Shown: positions 45,182 to 56,241, numbered from the stretch's first letter. The stretch: 64,000 bases of DNA from Siderastrea radians (GCA_964017195.1 OZ024887.1:1-64000); one strand, 5' to 3'. The notes: generated by a model not told the origin, from the sequence alone. Translations and numbers: made by a program.

Positions 45182-46466
45182 GTACTATTTCTTTGTCAGT
45201 ATTTTGCAATATAAGGTTTGGGATTTTACCTTTTTCTCCCGCATCATAGGTTCACAAAATTGATCCCAGCTGTTCATACTTTTAATGACGACAAGACATT
45301 CCAGGTCCTTGCCCTCGGCGTCTAAGGTTTTAAGAATGATGTGCACTTGGCTGGTCATTAAAAAGCTTTGCTCTTCGGTGTTGGCGCCTCCGTCAATATG
45401 CTTCAGGTAACGGCAGAAGCTCTTCATGTACTGGTCTTTGATGTCGCTCCGTCTTGGTGGTTTCTGATGCCATTTGGACCACTTTGTAACGTCCTGTGCC
45501 TTAACGTGCCATTCTTTGTTCGATTCTTCATCTTTGCTTTCCTCTTCTTCATCGGACTGTGTCTCATATAGCTCTTCTTCATCTGTTTCCTCATCGTCAT
45601 CATCTGACTCCTCTTTCTCATCTTCGTCGGAGAGTGGCCGCTTTGGGTGTTTCTTTTTGTTAGTCACAGAGGGATGACTGGATCTGGGTTCATCGGATTC
45701 CAGGTCCTTGCCCTCGGCGTCTAAGGTTTTCAGAATGATGTGCACTTGGCTGGTCATTAAAAAGCTTTGCTCTTCGGTGTTGGCGCCTCCGTCAATATGC
45801 TTCAGGTAACGGCAGAAGCTCTTCATGTACTGGTCTTTGATGTCGCTCCCTCTTGGTGGTTTCTGATGCCATTTGGACCACTTTGTAACGTCCTGTGCCT
45901 TAACGTGCCATTCTTTGTTCGATTCTTCATCTTTGCTTTCCTCTTCTTCATCGGACTGTGTCTCATATAGCTCTTCTTCATCTGTTTCCTCATCGTCATC
46001 ATCTGACTCCTCTTTCTCATCTTCGTCGGAGAGTGGCCGCTTTGGGTGTTTCTTTTTGTTAGTCACAGAGGGATGACTGGATCTGGGTTCATCGGATTGT
46101 GTCTCCATTACCTCTTCTTCATCCGTTTCCTCAACTTCATCATCTGAGTCTTCGTCCAGTTGTAGTGACGTTTCCGTATCATCACCTTCTTCCTCATCCT
46201 CGGCGGAGAGTGGCCGCTTGTTTATTGGTTGTTTCTTTTTGTTAGCTGGTTGTTTCTTTTTGTCAGTGGTTCTGGGTTTCTCTTTAATAGTACCATCTTC
46301 GTCTGAATGAGGATGCTTTTTTTGTTTCTCAGTATTGGTCAATAGACTAGATCTGGGCTTTTTAACGGATGTTAACCTCGTAAACAACGACAGGGCTTCT
46401 TTTCTCTCCTCTGCATTTAGTTGACGGTGCTTACTCTTGAGGTGCTGATTCTTCCGTTGCACTACT
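45182..46466 (-). CDS. Acidic repeat protein with duplicated 133-residue module
   Basis: The open frame runs from 46498 to 45185, but a strong acceptor (CTGAACTGTTACAG) on the minus strand at 46467 suggests this is a 3' exon starting at 46466. The N-terminal part is basic (RKNQHLKSKHRQ), then come long Asp/Glu/Ser runs. A 133-residue unit follows in two nearly identical copies (DNA 45701-46099 and 45302-45700). Each holds an acidic stretch and a helical segment with WHQKPPRGSDIKDQYMKSF and NTEEQSFLMTSQVHIILKTL. The C-terminus reads MNSWDQFCEPMMREKKVKS. The helical part resembles the core-binding region that precedes tyrosine recombinases in some cnidarian multi-copy proteins; that link is inference. 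Function unknown. Confidence 0.5.
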
Positions 46467-46619
46467 CTGTAACAGTTCAGAAGAGAACACAGGAACATTG
46501 TACGCTTTCGTTTGTTTTCGCCACCAAGTTTCTCATCTGCCGTGGCAATGTAGATGGCGGCTTTTGCCGCAGTTGGGCACTCTTTTGGTTGTTTTTTTCT
46601 CTAGATGGTCTTTAAGGTG

Positions 46620-47100
46620 GCAGCCAAAGAATTGACACTGTTTCACCGGACATTTTCTTCTTTTGTTTTTGGGTCATTTTTTGCCCGGTAGCGGACGAGG
46701 TCGGCGATTTTTTGGGCTTAGAGTTGTTCTTCTGTCTCTCCTTCAAAACTTCAACTTCTTCCTCTTCTTCCTTAATTTCACCGTTCGTCTCGTGTAGTTC
46801 CTCGCCCTTGCTGTTGCCACTGTGCGGCTAGTTCGGCTGATCTTCTTTTTCATCTTCTGCAATCCGTGATGGTGCATGGTTTGACATTTTTGCTTCTCTT
46901 TTTCGTTAGGGTTAGTTTCGTCTAGTTCTTCGCCCTTGCTGTTGCCTCTGTGCGGTTGGTCCGGCCTCTCTTCTTGTTCATCTTCAGCAATCGGCGATGG
47001 ATGGTACAAAGGTCGACGTTTTTGCAGCAGGCTTTTTGCTTCTCTTTCGTTAGTTCGCCTTTTGTTCGTGTTTCAAGCTTAGCATCTGCTCTGCAACATT
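46620..47100 (-). pseudogene. Possible upstream exon of the acidic protein, with tandem repeat
   Basis: Minus-strand frames encode two similar units, IAEDEQEERPDQPHRGNSKG (near 46990) and IAEDEKEDQPN-stop-PHSGNSKG (near 46860), then a Lys/Glu-rich run and a text with CQFFGCHLKDH near 46630 that may be a C2H2-like remnant. A TAG breaks the second unit. It could belong with the gene at 45182-46466, but splicing is not established. Confidence 0.3.
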
Positions 47101-47879
47101 AGCGGGGTCAACCTCATGCTTGATTCTTTTGTTGTGATACATAGTGGCAACAGCAACGATGTAATGTACGGTTTAAAAGCTTTTAAGGCTTTCTGGTGTC
47201 CAGTTTTAACCGTGGCCGCCATATTGGACAATTTTAACTGATATTAACTTAGCGGCTATAGCAGCATTTGAAACCAAACTTTCTCCGATTGTTTGACTGC
47301 GAAGAGGTAACTCGTTTCATAATCACTGCAGTTGCAAGTTGCATAATTAACGTGTTATTCACGTGTGTAGTTTTACTGTTAATCAAACTTCATCAGCGTG
47401 AATTGACGTCACAGGTCGACAAGTCAAGGCGTTTGGAGTGATCAGTGTCCGTGAATTGAAAATTTTTTAACTGTAGCGTTTTGTGCGCGAAGAGGGTTTT
47501 ACTGTAAATTCAAACCAGACTTTCTTTCCTTTCCTTTCCTTTATTTAGTGGATTGGAATCACGTAAAAACTGGAAGAATAATTATTTCAAAGCGGCTATT
47601 ACAATATATTCCGAAATATACGTCATAACATGTGCAATTTAAATGATTATGTAATCACTCGTGGAAAAATGGTACACACGAAGCTACGATGTGAATCGTA
47701 CAGAATAAAGAAATCGTTGATATATAATAACAGAAGACGACCTTAAAACATAGTGGTAATCACTTGACCCACGGTTGTCGTAAAAGGAATAGTAAAAGTG
47801 GAAAAGTAGGTCCGGGAAACCGGCTGGGGCTACAACCGAGGGACAGGAAGTACCCCACCCAAGGACAGTGTCAGTAAGT
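47101..47879. other. Spacer without recognised gene
   Basis: Contains a short CTTTC repeat at 47521-47543. No domain in any open frame. Confidence 0.35.
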
Positions 47880-48200
47880 CCCAAAAATGTGTGAATTGTC
47901 AGAAAGTTGCTGTTACTGGTCAAGTTTTCAAGCAATGCTCAGGGTGTAAGGCAGTACGATGTTGTGGATATAAATGCCAGAGACATCACTGCAGCAGGAA
48001 CAACTACAGGCGCAAAGAACGTCTCAAATAGTTAATGGTAATGGTTATGTGTTTACCAGCCATTTAACGCCCAGACAGCGGATAAACATAGCCAAACTTG
48101 TAGGTAAGAAGGAGTTCCAGTTAAGGCCCTTTGGCACACAGGTGCACAAGTATCAATCGTGTCAGAGTTGGCTTAGTGAGGATTTGTCGATCAAAGTTGA
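47880..48200 (+). pseudogene. MYND-like zinc finger plus retropepsin fragment of an LTR element
   Basis: From 47893 the reading is CVNCQKVAVTGQVFKQCSGC and then CCGYKCQRHHC, spaced like a MYND finger. A second frame gives FTSHLTPRQRINIAKLVGKK. A third gives LWHTGAQVSIVS, the retropepsin signature with the catalytic Asp replaced by His. MYND followed by protease occurs in some cnidarian gypsy-type polyproteins (recalled, not checked). Frame changes and the lost Asp make it dead. Confidence 0.5.
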
Positions 48201-48639
48201 TACCCTGGGTACCAGAGGTTTTTTCCTCGCTAGCGTCGGGCGAAATTGGCCGGAGGCGGACGCAACGAGCGGCTTGCAACGAGAGAAAACTTCTGGTCCA
48301 GAGAGCCTTGATTTACTGTTCTCGTTGAACTTTGATCTTTCTTACCCTGTTACGTTCCAACCAATCACAGCGAATGTCTCCAGCTGTGATCACATGCAAA
48401 GGCACGTGAAGATACAACAGATCTGGGCTGATTACACGCTAGCTCTTTGGGTGTCAAATGGTTCGCTTTAGTTTTTAATGGCGTTCTTGTGAAAAAAAAA
48501 AAAAGCCCGGCCCGGTAAAAATTATTGTCCACACAATTTAAGAGCACAAATTAGTTGTTTCTAGGGGCTTGTGTCGCCTTTAAATCATCTTGATCAAAGG
48601 GACAAAGCTGTTACGATTGCACTTAGGAAAACTCTATTT
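48201..48639. other. Insert-like spacer between LTR element pieces
   Basis: Begins CCCTGGGTACCAGAGGTTTT. A (A)13 run at 48493 may be the tail of a short retroposon. The open frame overlapping it (47974-48471) is a chance read-through. Confidence 0.35.
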
Positions 48640-48896
48640 TGAAGGCTAGAACGATTCGTGTTTGGCCTGTCATTTTATATTCTATCAATATTTTCATTGA
48701 GGATAAGCGCCTCGGGATTTCCAAGATAAAGGCGTACTTTGTAACGAGGGCACCATCTTTGTCGCCATCATCTCCAGAAAAACAAGTGCACGAAATGCCT
48801 CGTCGCCTTAACTCCTTCATATGGCACTCAATGAGCACATTTAGCGGGCAAACAACAACCACTATCGGGTTTTTGGGATAATAGCTGAATCCCACA
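48640..48896 (-). pseudogene. RecQ-like helicase fragment
   Basis: Minus-strand coding shows PIVVVVCPLNVLIECHMKEL, ELRRRGISCTCFSGD and YAFIL followed in a shifted frame by GNPEALILNE. This order matches motif Ia and the following region of RecQ-family ATP-dependent helicases. Only about 80 residues remain, with at least one frameshift. Its opposite orientation to the gypsy pieces around it means it was inserted. Confidence 0.5.
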
Positions 48897-48906
48897 TAGT
48901 CCTGAA

Positions 48907-50219
48907 ATGAGCTCAAATATTAAACAACCGATTTTTTTAAAGCCGCTTGGCAATACTGCTAAAACATACTTGCGGCGAATACAGGTACTCATTGGTAAAG
49001 AGTGGCCAGAGTACGAGAGAGACACCCATCAGGACAAGGCAATACTGGTCTATCGGGAACGAGCTTCACGTCATAAAAGGTCTAGTATCCAAGGGAGAAA
49101 AGCTCTTTATTCCCACTGGTATGCGTCGTGAAGTGTTGACTAAAATGCATGAAAGTCACCTGCGTATGGAGAAGTGTAAAGCCAGAGCTCGTTCCATTAT
49201 GTATTGGCCTGGTATGGGACACAACATCGAAGAAACCATATCAAGATGTCCCACATGTGCCAAATACAAGCCTGCCAACGCCCGGGAGCCACGCATCTCT
49301 CATGACATTCCTCAGCGTCCATGGTCTAAGTTAGGCATGGACATCTCTACATTCAGTGGAAAGGATTACCTCCTCATTGTGGATCACTATTCGAAATATC
49401 CGAAAGTGTCCCACTTAGCGACCAAGACTACAGTCTGCGTCATTTCACACCGGAAAACCTGTTTTGCAAGACACGGCATAACTGACACTGTCATAGCAGA
49501 TAAAATGCCCTTTGGAAGTAAGCAGTTTACTCAATTTGCTGGTTCGTGGGGATTTAAAATTAAGACATCCAGTCCTCGCCATGCTTCATCAAATGGACAA
49601 AGTGAGAGGTCAGTTGGAAGAGTAAAGCAGCACATGAGGAAAGCAGCTGAAAAAGGAAGAGATGTTCATCTGGCCCTACTGGAGTACCATAACACACCTA
49701 CATTAGGCCTTGAGTATTCACCAGCACAGTTATTGATGAGCCGAATGCTTAAAGACAAACTACCCACATCAACATCCTTGCTACTTCCCAAGCTTGTCCA
49801 AGGAGCACACAAATCCCCGTCAGCCCGACAGCAAAAGAAATACCATGACCGTGGTATTAAAGTTCTGCCTCCACTTCAAGTTTATCGCGCCCGCCAGTAT
49901 TCAACAAGGGCGAACATGGACACCTGCTATTGTTCTGGAAAAACACAAGACACCCGAATCATTCAAAGTCAAAACCGAAGACGGTCAGGTCTACCGTCAA
50001 AATCGCAAATTCTTGCGTCAATCATTTGAGTCTCAATCAAATCAGGCGGTCCAGGAAGTACCTTCGGCATCATCCAGTCCCACTCCAGAAGCAGTTTCAT
50101 CTAAGACAATAACCACTCAGCCTATGGAGCCCCTTCAGTCTATGCCTCAAATTCCCGTAAGGAGGACCTCTGAAAGACTGCGAAGCAAGCCAAAGTGGCT
50201 GGATGACTATGAATATTAA
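48907..50219 (+). pseudogene. Gypsy integrase fragment
   Basis: The main frame (48947-50029) shows an H2C2 zinc region (HESHLRMEKCKARARSIMYW, then CPTCAKYKP) and the rve core: Asp in LGMDISTFSG, Asp in VIADKMPFGSKQF and Glu in SSNGQSERSVGRVKQHMRK. The C-terminus continues in another frame (49794-50219) ending PKWLDDYEY, with RRTSERLRSKP typical of gypsy tails. RT and RNase H are absent. The D,D,E residues survive, although the usual TDNGPQF is altered. Confidence 0.75.
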
Positions 50220-50393
50220 CATTGAACCTGTTACTTTGCAATGAGATTTGCATGATCTATTCAGATCTTACCCTCAGTCTAAAAGCATTTGTTTGTTTGT
50301 TTTTTCTACTTTCGAACTTTATTGTGATTAGTCACTCAGTATAGCTTCGCTGTTTACACTACTGTTTCTCGTTTTTTTTTTAAGAAAAGGGGA

Positions 50394-50640
50394 TGTCACA
50401 TATGTAATCTGGCCAGCATGCATAAGTAACCAGGCCAGGTCTTGTTGTTCATTGTTAAAAACGTGGACTATTTATTGTGAAATTAATTTTTAGCTTGACA
50501 TTAGTCGTGGGATATCTGTTAACTAGCGGTATGGCTAAGAATATTTCCACGTTAAATAGTGTCCCATGTCCTAATCGCTTGAATCATCGTGTCTTGATCA
50601 CACTGTCCGAAAGGTAAAGTGAATCACGAAGGTATTGAAA
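50394..50640 (+). repeat. Probable 3' LTR of the gypsy fragment
   Basis: TGTCACATATGTAATCTGG begins right after the polypurine tract AAGAAAAGGGGA (50381-50393), as expected for a 3' LTR start. The end is uncertain (about 50600-50640) because no 5' LTR is in the window. Confidence 0.5.
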
Positions 50641-52516
50641 GCGATTTCTAGGGGGCGCTTAAAGCGAGGCATCTACTAAGCGATTTCAAAAACAGACAGT
50701 CAAGGGGAAGGAATTTCAGCTACAACTACTCGAAGATCAGATATCAACTGATGAAAGAAATTGGCGTAAACAGCTAAGCAAAATGGAAAATTACCTCGCT
50801 GATCCAACCGATCCAACCAAATTGCAAAGCGAAAGGACGTTTTCAGAAACTAAATGGAAATTTTTAACTGCCGTTCAAGAACGGCTTGATGATGCACTGG
50901 AAAACGTCGAGGCGAAACGCATTGTACAGCAGAAATTTGAGAAGTTGGAACACGAACATTCTGATGCGCTAAAACGAGTAAATCAAAGAATAACCGAGCT
51001 TAAGCCAGAGAGGGAAGGCTTTTTCTTCAGCAACATCAACATCAAGTCTCTCTGGCAGAAACTCACAAGGCACGTTCGAGCAGAACATCAGCTGCAATTG
51101 ACAGAAAGACAGATACGGCAGTGAACGTCGCCAAATAAAAGAACGAGTTATCTTTCGCAGAAAGCAAAGCGACAAAGGTAGCGAAACTAAAGAAGTTTAA
51201 GCTCAATAAGAAACTGGCGATCGCCGAAGCCGAAATGAATGCAATAAAAAAAGTGGAAGAGAGCGAGCTCGACTTCGAAGGTGATTGGAAGCCGTGTTGC
51301 CCAAAGTTGTCGACACAAGTGATCGTGTACAAGGCTGTCTGTGGCTACAGGCCTTGTTGGTAGCCACGGACAACCTTCCGACACTGGAGACAGATCTCAG
51401 CGACACATCCGAACCCTCTTTGCCAAAAGTCTCTCCTATCAATGGTCAGCCACTTCAAGACAAGCATGACAGCCTTTTGGTAACTTATCCCTTGACGCCG
51501 AATCCATTCGCGCCAGAATATATTATTTCTTCAACGCCCAAGAACGTGCAATTTACAAATCCCTCTACACGCAGGGGAAGGAAACGACTCCAAATAACAA
51601 GGGCCTCACTCTGAGACAAGGCAACAATTCTGCAAACCAACGAAACGGTGACGTCCTGCACCGCCTGGCCGACCTGATGATCCAGCGTCACGCGCGAGAA
51701 TCACTGTCACTTCCTGAACCAGAAACGCTTAAAGAAGACCTTCTCCATTATCCGTCTTAGAAAAAGTCCTTTGGCACAATTATAGAGAGAAGAGAAGAAC
51801 CGACAGCCCACTTCAGTGTCTCCACTACCTTGGAAGGTGTACAGCTGGAGAAGCCAGGGAATCAATTAGCGACCTCCTCACCCTAGGGAGCAAAGATGCG
51901 TACCGCGAAGCCAGGAAAGTCGTCTCTGATAGGTCTGGAAATCCATTTCTTGTCTCCAACGCCTACAAAAGAAAAATAAACGAATAGCGTAATATTCCTC
52001 CCAATGACGGTACAAGTCTCCAAAAATAATTATCAGACGTTTTGGTTCAATCTCAGTCAGCCATGAAAAAAGTCCATTATCTGAAGGCGCTGAACGACCC
52101 CGAAGAGAATCAGAAAATAGTCCATAAGCTGCCTCGAAACATCTCCGAACGATGGAGTGGTGAAGTAGATCATTGGTCCAGCAAGAAAGAGCAAGTACGC
52201 GATGGGTTAACACGCAATTATGAGGCAGCCTATCCTCCGTTCTCAGCCTTCTGCGACCTTATGAGGCGAGAGGCTAGAATCGCTTTTAATCCAGTCATCA
52301 TGACAAGAGCCAAGGAAGATGAAAGGAAAGAAGAGGCAGGTTCATCGGTAACTTCAAAAACAGACCAGTTCAGACCGGTAGCTTTGCGACCGATACTGGT
52401 TAAGTCAAGAGCGATTTCAGCGGAAGGAAAGGAGATAAAAAAACCACCTAAACGTTGCCGCCTGTGCAAGAACATTCACAACTTGGATGGAACTTGTGAA
52501 GTCCAGTGGTCTGTGC

Positions 52517-52523
52517 TAGGGTT

Positions 52524-52563
<40 letters not shown>

Positions 52564-52727
52564 ATCATCAGTTACAAATATGCTAAGAACTATTATAAAA
52601 ATATCCTAATATAAGCCACGAAAATCAACTGGCTTACATGATTTCCGTGTGGGAGCCTAAAGAAGAAAAGTAAGCTTTCACCTTTTTCTTGAAAAACCCA
52701 GAGAGTTGCATTCCCTAAAATTTTGTG
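52517..52727 (-). mobile_element. Retroposon tail in reverse orientation within the BEL gag
   Basis: A (TTTA)n run at 52524-52562 followed by about 160 bp of non-gag sequence interrupts the zinc-knuckle region. On the minus strand it ends in (TAAA)n, the look of a LINE tail. Gag coding resumes at about 52728. Confidence 0.55.
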
Positions 52728-53088
52728 ACAGGGTGCTTAAAGTACAGACATATGAAAGAGGATTGCCGCGGAAGAAAGATTTGTACCACCTGTAAGGGCT
52801 TCCATCCTACGTCCCTGCACTTAGACGCGCCAAGGACAACCCAGCACGACACCAAACCGTCAGTGCCCCCAGTGAGTAAAAACAACAGAAGCAACTTCAC
52901 ACCGAATTAACACCCATGATTCAAAGACCATAAACTCTCGCAACTCCCACTCCTTAATCGTCCCTGTCTGGTTGCATCACAAAGAAAACGTAGAGAAGAA
53001 GTAACTGGTCTAGACGACCTCTAGACGACCAATCGGATGCCTGTTTTATTAGAGATGACGTTGTCAAACGACTTGCCGTCAGAGGTCC

Positions 53089-53252
53089 AGATCTGAATCC
53101 TCTCTGAAACCACGTAGGACGAGGCCGCTAACTTTTTGACAGGTAACCACGTTCTCTCCTAAAACTGTCGGCGACAGTTTTAGGAGAGAACGTGGTTACC
53201 TGTCAGAAAGTTAACGGCCTCGTCCTACGTGGTTTCAGAGAGGATTCAGACG
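53089..53252. repeat. Near-perfect palindrome in the BEL protease region
   Basis: Arms of about 80 bp (53089-53168 and 53172-53252) meet at AAAACTGTCGGCGACAGTTTT-like sequence. The right arm reads as BEL coding (GFREDSDVS); the left arm is its inverted copy. Confidence 0.8.
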
Positions 53253-53507
53253 TTTCCTTGCCAGGAAAATATTCAAGAGAAGAAATCCCTGTCAAACGAA
53301 GTCAAATTCCTATGCCAAAATCAGTGCTTGGTTGACCTCACCTTGAACGAATTGCCGATCGACTAATGCCTTATCGAGAAGGTGTGGACGTCGCGCTCTT
53401 TATAAGATCAAACTGTGCGCGAGCAATCAAACCAAGGGAGGTCATTTCAGGTTCTGAAGACGATCCTTACGCCTAGAGAACGATTCTAAAGGATAAAGGT
53501 CAATCCG

Positions 53508-53845
53508 AGTAACTGCATTTTGTGCCTAATATATAGACAACAGAATACAAGTTTGATGGAAAATTTGGTTATATTTCGGATCCGGCACTACTCTATACCA
53601 TCATCATTACATCAAACGGTTGTCACCATTGCTCAACAAAACATTAAGAGCCAGCAGAGAACTGAGCCTTTTCTCCCGAGTACCGCTATTGTTTTCCTTT
53701 CACTTGTGTATTACTACTATGTAGCACCTTATACGTTACTTTAGTATGATGATGGTATAAAGTAGTACCGAAATATGACCAAATTTTCCATAAAACTCGT
53801 ATTCTGTTGTCTATATATTAGGCACAAAATGCGGTTACTGGGATG
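53508..53845. mobile_element. Foldback MITE with about 100-bp arms
   Basis: AGTAACTGCATTTTGTGCC at 53512 mirrors GGCACAAAATGCGGTTACT ending 53838. Both arms continue through TATATAGACAACAGAATAC and ATGGAAAATTTGGT to a YATTTCGG motif. The arms differ at several positions, so it is moderately old. No gene inside. Confidence 0.7.
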
Positions 53846-53957
53846 GACCTTTATCCTTTATTTACTCAAATTATGACCGGGGTAATGGGTTTTAGAACGA
53901 TTACAGGATGGGTCATTATCGGAATCATGAACCCGCTAACTGTAGACAGCCAGAACA

Positions 53958-54612
53958 ACAGTCATTGTTCCTGCAATATGAAGTCAAATCCTGGACAAAA
54001 TGTTTGAGTCGTCGTTTCGTGTTTTCGTTTCGTTGTGTCACTTCCTTCCTTCGTTTCGTCGTCCCTCTTGCAATTTCGTCTTGTCGTCGCCCCGTTTCGT
54101 CGTTTCCTTGTTTCGATTCGTCACCTCTCTCGTCGTTTCGTCACTTCGATGTTTCGTTTCGTCGTTTCGTTTCACCGTCAATGTGTGTAATTAGGTAGCT
54201 AATTTCATTCTCGCTTTCATCAAACCGTTCGTTTACGTGTTTGACAATGTATTCTATATTCTGGCGGAGGTAGGTAATTAATTCTTCAGACCTCGACAAG
54301 TTCGCCATCTTGGGCAACCACGATAACCGCTTCATGTAACATACATGCGAATTGTACCTTTACTCGTTCCCAGTCCAGCGCAGTTAAAACGGCGAAACGA
54401 AACGACGAAACGAAACATCGAAGTGACGAAACGACGAGAGAAGTGACGAATCGAAACAAGGAAACGACGAAACGGGGCGACGACAAGACGAAATTGCAAG
54501 AGGGAAGACGAAACGAAGCAAGAAAGTGACACAACGAAACGTTGAAACGACGAAACGACGACTCCAGGACTCTAGGACTCCAGGATTTGACTTCATACTG
54601 CAATCGTATAGT
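53958..54612. repeat. Large foldback with (GACGAAAC)n-type arms
   Basis: The left arm (53968-54178) is built of CGTTTCGTCGTTTCGT-type repeats, and the right arm (54389-54612) is its reverse complement, including the outer TTTGACTTCATAYTGCA. Arms are about 210-220 bp with a 210-bp unique loop. The loop reads on the minus strand as ANLSRSEELITYLRQNIEYI and further to 54188, 64 codons, a possible captured exon. Mechanism unknown. Confidence 0.75.
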
Positions 54613-55489
54613 TTCACGAGAGGTTTGAGACAGCTTAGGCAAGACCGTAAGTCATCTGGTGATGAAGACTCAAGTGAAGGAAGTGTATGGTTCTGCGCAA
54701 GTCAGCAAGATGTTTCAGCTTGATTTTAGTGAAACAGCCAAGGAAAAACGGACGCTCTCGTTCCATGGTACACAAATGAAGTTATCCTGACGTCTCAATG
54801 CTTCTGTCTGAACTTTTGGAGAAAACTTTTCAAATATACGGAACGGAATAATCACCTGAATTTTCTTTTTCACAATCGAATGTTTTGTCAGGCAAGATCG
54901 AGAGAAAATATGGCGAGACCAGTAAATTTGCATGGAAGACCGCTTGACAGATGTACTATTTTCGGATCCGTCCCCCCAAAGAAACACACGGATCATGAAT
55001 CCTAAAAATCTGGATTTAGATTTGATCTGATGTATCCACTCGGAGTGTGGATTCTTCAGATCACTAATCCGTGATTAATCCATTTTCGGATTTAGGTAAA
55101 GTAACGCAAAATCCGTTTTTGGATACAAGAATCCGGATTTGGATTTTCCCAAAGAAACGCACCCTTGAACTACTGCAGATACTGTCCTTGTTTTTATAAA
55201 TTATTTGTATTCCAATCTAGTTGAATTCTAGGGTAGTACGAGAGAAATGTCGTTCTGACATATATATTGCGTGCCTCCAGCCTGTCTTGACATGACAAAA
55301 TAAGCCTTTTTCGGATTTTGCGTTTCTTTGGTGTCGAAGAATCCATATGATCTGGGATCACAAATCCGTTTTCGGATTTTCCCAAAGAAACGCACCCTAA
55401 CTGTACTTGAGGCAATCAATATCGTTTCGTGGATGTTGGAAATGGTTTTAACCATAGAGCTTAAAAGCTCTTGTCATTGAATTATTCTA
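54613..55489. other. Spacer with hAT-MITE-like motifs
   Basis: CCCAAAGAAACGCACCCT occurs at 55150 and 55380 in direct orientation, with an altered copy near 54972 and a reversed partial one at 55318. GGGTGCGTTTCTTTGGG is a common end of hAT-type MITEs, so one or two small MITE remnants are likely. No gene seen. Confidence 0.4.
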
Positions 55490-55630
55490 GGTATTACAAA
55501 AACAAGAACGAACAAAAGCCTGGTTGGCAAAGAAATATCGTGGAATGGTGCAAGTACGAGGCAAAACGGATTGGTCTACAGGAAGCAGATTACTGGGGAG
55601 GCTTTGTGCTTGAAGAAATGAAAATTCAGG
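55490..55630 (+). CDS. Candidate exon of a P-element/THAP9-like transposase
   Basis: Acceptor TTATTCTAG at 55481-55489 and donor CAG/GTAACT at 55630. Encodes YYKNKNEQKPGWQRNIVEWC, YEAKRIGLQEADYWGGFVLE and EMKIQ. The ending resembles the start of the RNase H domain of P-element-like transposases, where an (F)DEM motif carries the first catalytic Asp; here it reads LEEM, so that Asp would be Glu. No further exons found. Weak assignment. Confidence 0.35.
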
Positions 55631-55871
55631 TAACTTATGTAATGCGATTTCAATTACCTTTAAAAAAGGTCACATTTATTAGCTGCTCAGTTTTATGGCG
55701 AATTAAAAAATCGTCATTTGTCCCCCTGAAAATTTGGCATTGAACAACTTGTTAACTATTTCTTCGATTTGAACACCAGCCATCTTGACAAGTTTTTACT
55801 CTGCAGTTCAATTAAAAGATAAATAGGATGATGTTGAAGAGAAACAAGGAAACAGATTCCGGCGGAGGAAA
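55631..55871. other. Spacer
   Basis: Short gap between the candidate exon and the MITE. The target duplication GGCGGAGGAAA begins at 55861. Confidence 0.4.
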
Positions 55872-56241
55872 CCGGGGGGGGGACTCCCATATGAAACTGA
55901 CGGGGATGCTCGTCAGAAAATTAGAATTAAACCCCTAAAGGAGACCAATCTGGGCGTGGCTAAGGCGTTATTTGACCCCTGAAGGAGACCATGCAAAAAC
56001 AGACAACAAATGAAGAGCTACAGTGACTTTAATTGCGCTAACGACTGACGCTAAAGATTGACGGTGTTTGGTTTTATCATATAGATATTTCTTTACGCAC
56101 AACAACCCTAGGCGTTACCTGTATGGGTAAAAATTTTGGCTTTCCTTCCTGAAAACCCTAAGCGAGACCAAAATCTGCAATTTACACCCGTAAGCGAGAC
56201 GACGAGCATCCCCGTCAGTTTCATATGGGAGTCCCCCCCCA
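55872..56241. mobile_element. MITE with 11-bp target duplication (MULE-like)
   Basis: GGACTCCCATATGAAACTGA at 55881 mirrors the right end (TCAGTTTCATATGGGAGTCC, ending near 56233). GGCGGAGGAAA flanks it at 55861-55871 and 56242-56252. Long TIRs with 9-11-bp duplications suggest a Mutator-like origin. 370 bp, non-coding. Confidence 0.7.

Larger units (their letters stand above)
50690..53480 (+). pseudogene. BEL/Pao gag-protease region, heavily decayed
   Basis: N-terminal coiled gag (50783-51124, Glu/Lys-rich); LADLMIQRHARESLSLPEPE near 51665; KKVHYLKALNDPEENQKIVH, LPRNISERWSGEVD and YPPFSAFCDLMRREARIAFN (52060-52290); the Cys-rich RCRLCKNIHNL (52455); and, after an inserted (TTTA)n-bearing segment, CRGRKICTTCKGFHPTSLH (52767-52823). 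Protease text follows at 53170-53450 (EREEIPVKRS-like, LERIADRLMPYREGVDVAL, CARAIKPREV). The order is that of BEL/Pao gag to protease. Many stops and frameshifts. Confidence 0.7.

Noticed and set aside
45474..46076. Ser-rich plus-strand frames
   Set aside because: Antisense shadows of the Asp/Glu-rich repeat gene; their exact duplication follows the 399-bp repeat.
47974..48471. 165-codon protein
   Set aside because: A read-through joining a retropepsin-region fragment to unrelated inserted sequence; only the first third has a recognisable origin.
54000..54642. Phe/Val/Ser-rich reading frames on both strands
   Set aside because: Translations of the GACGAAAC-type simple repeat arms, not proteins.
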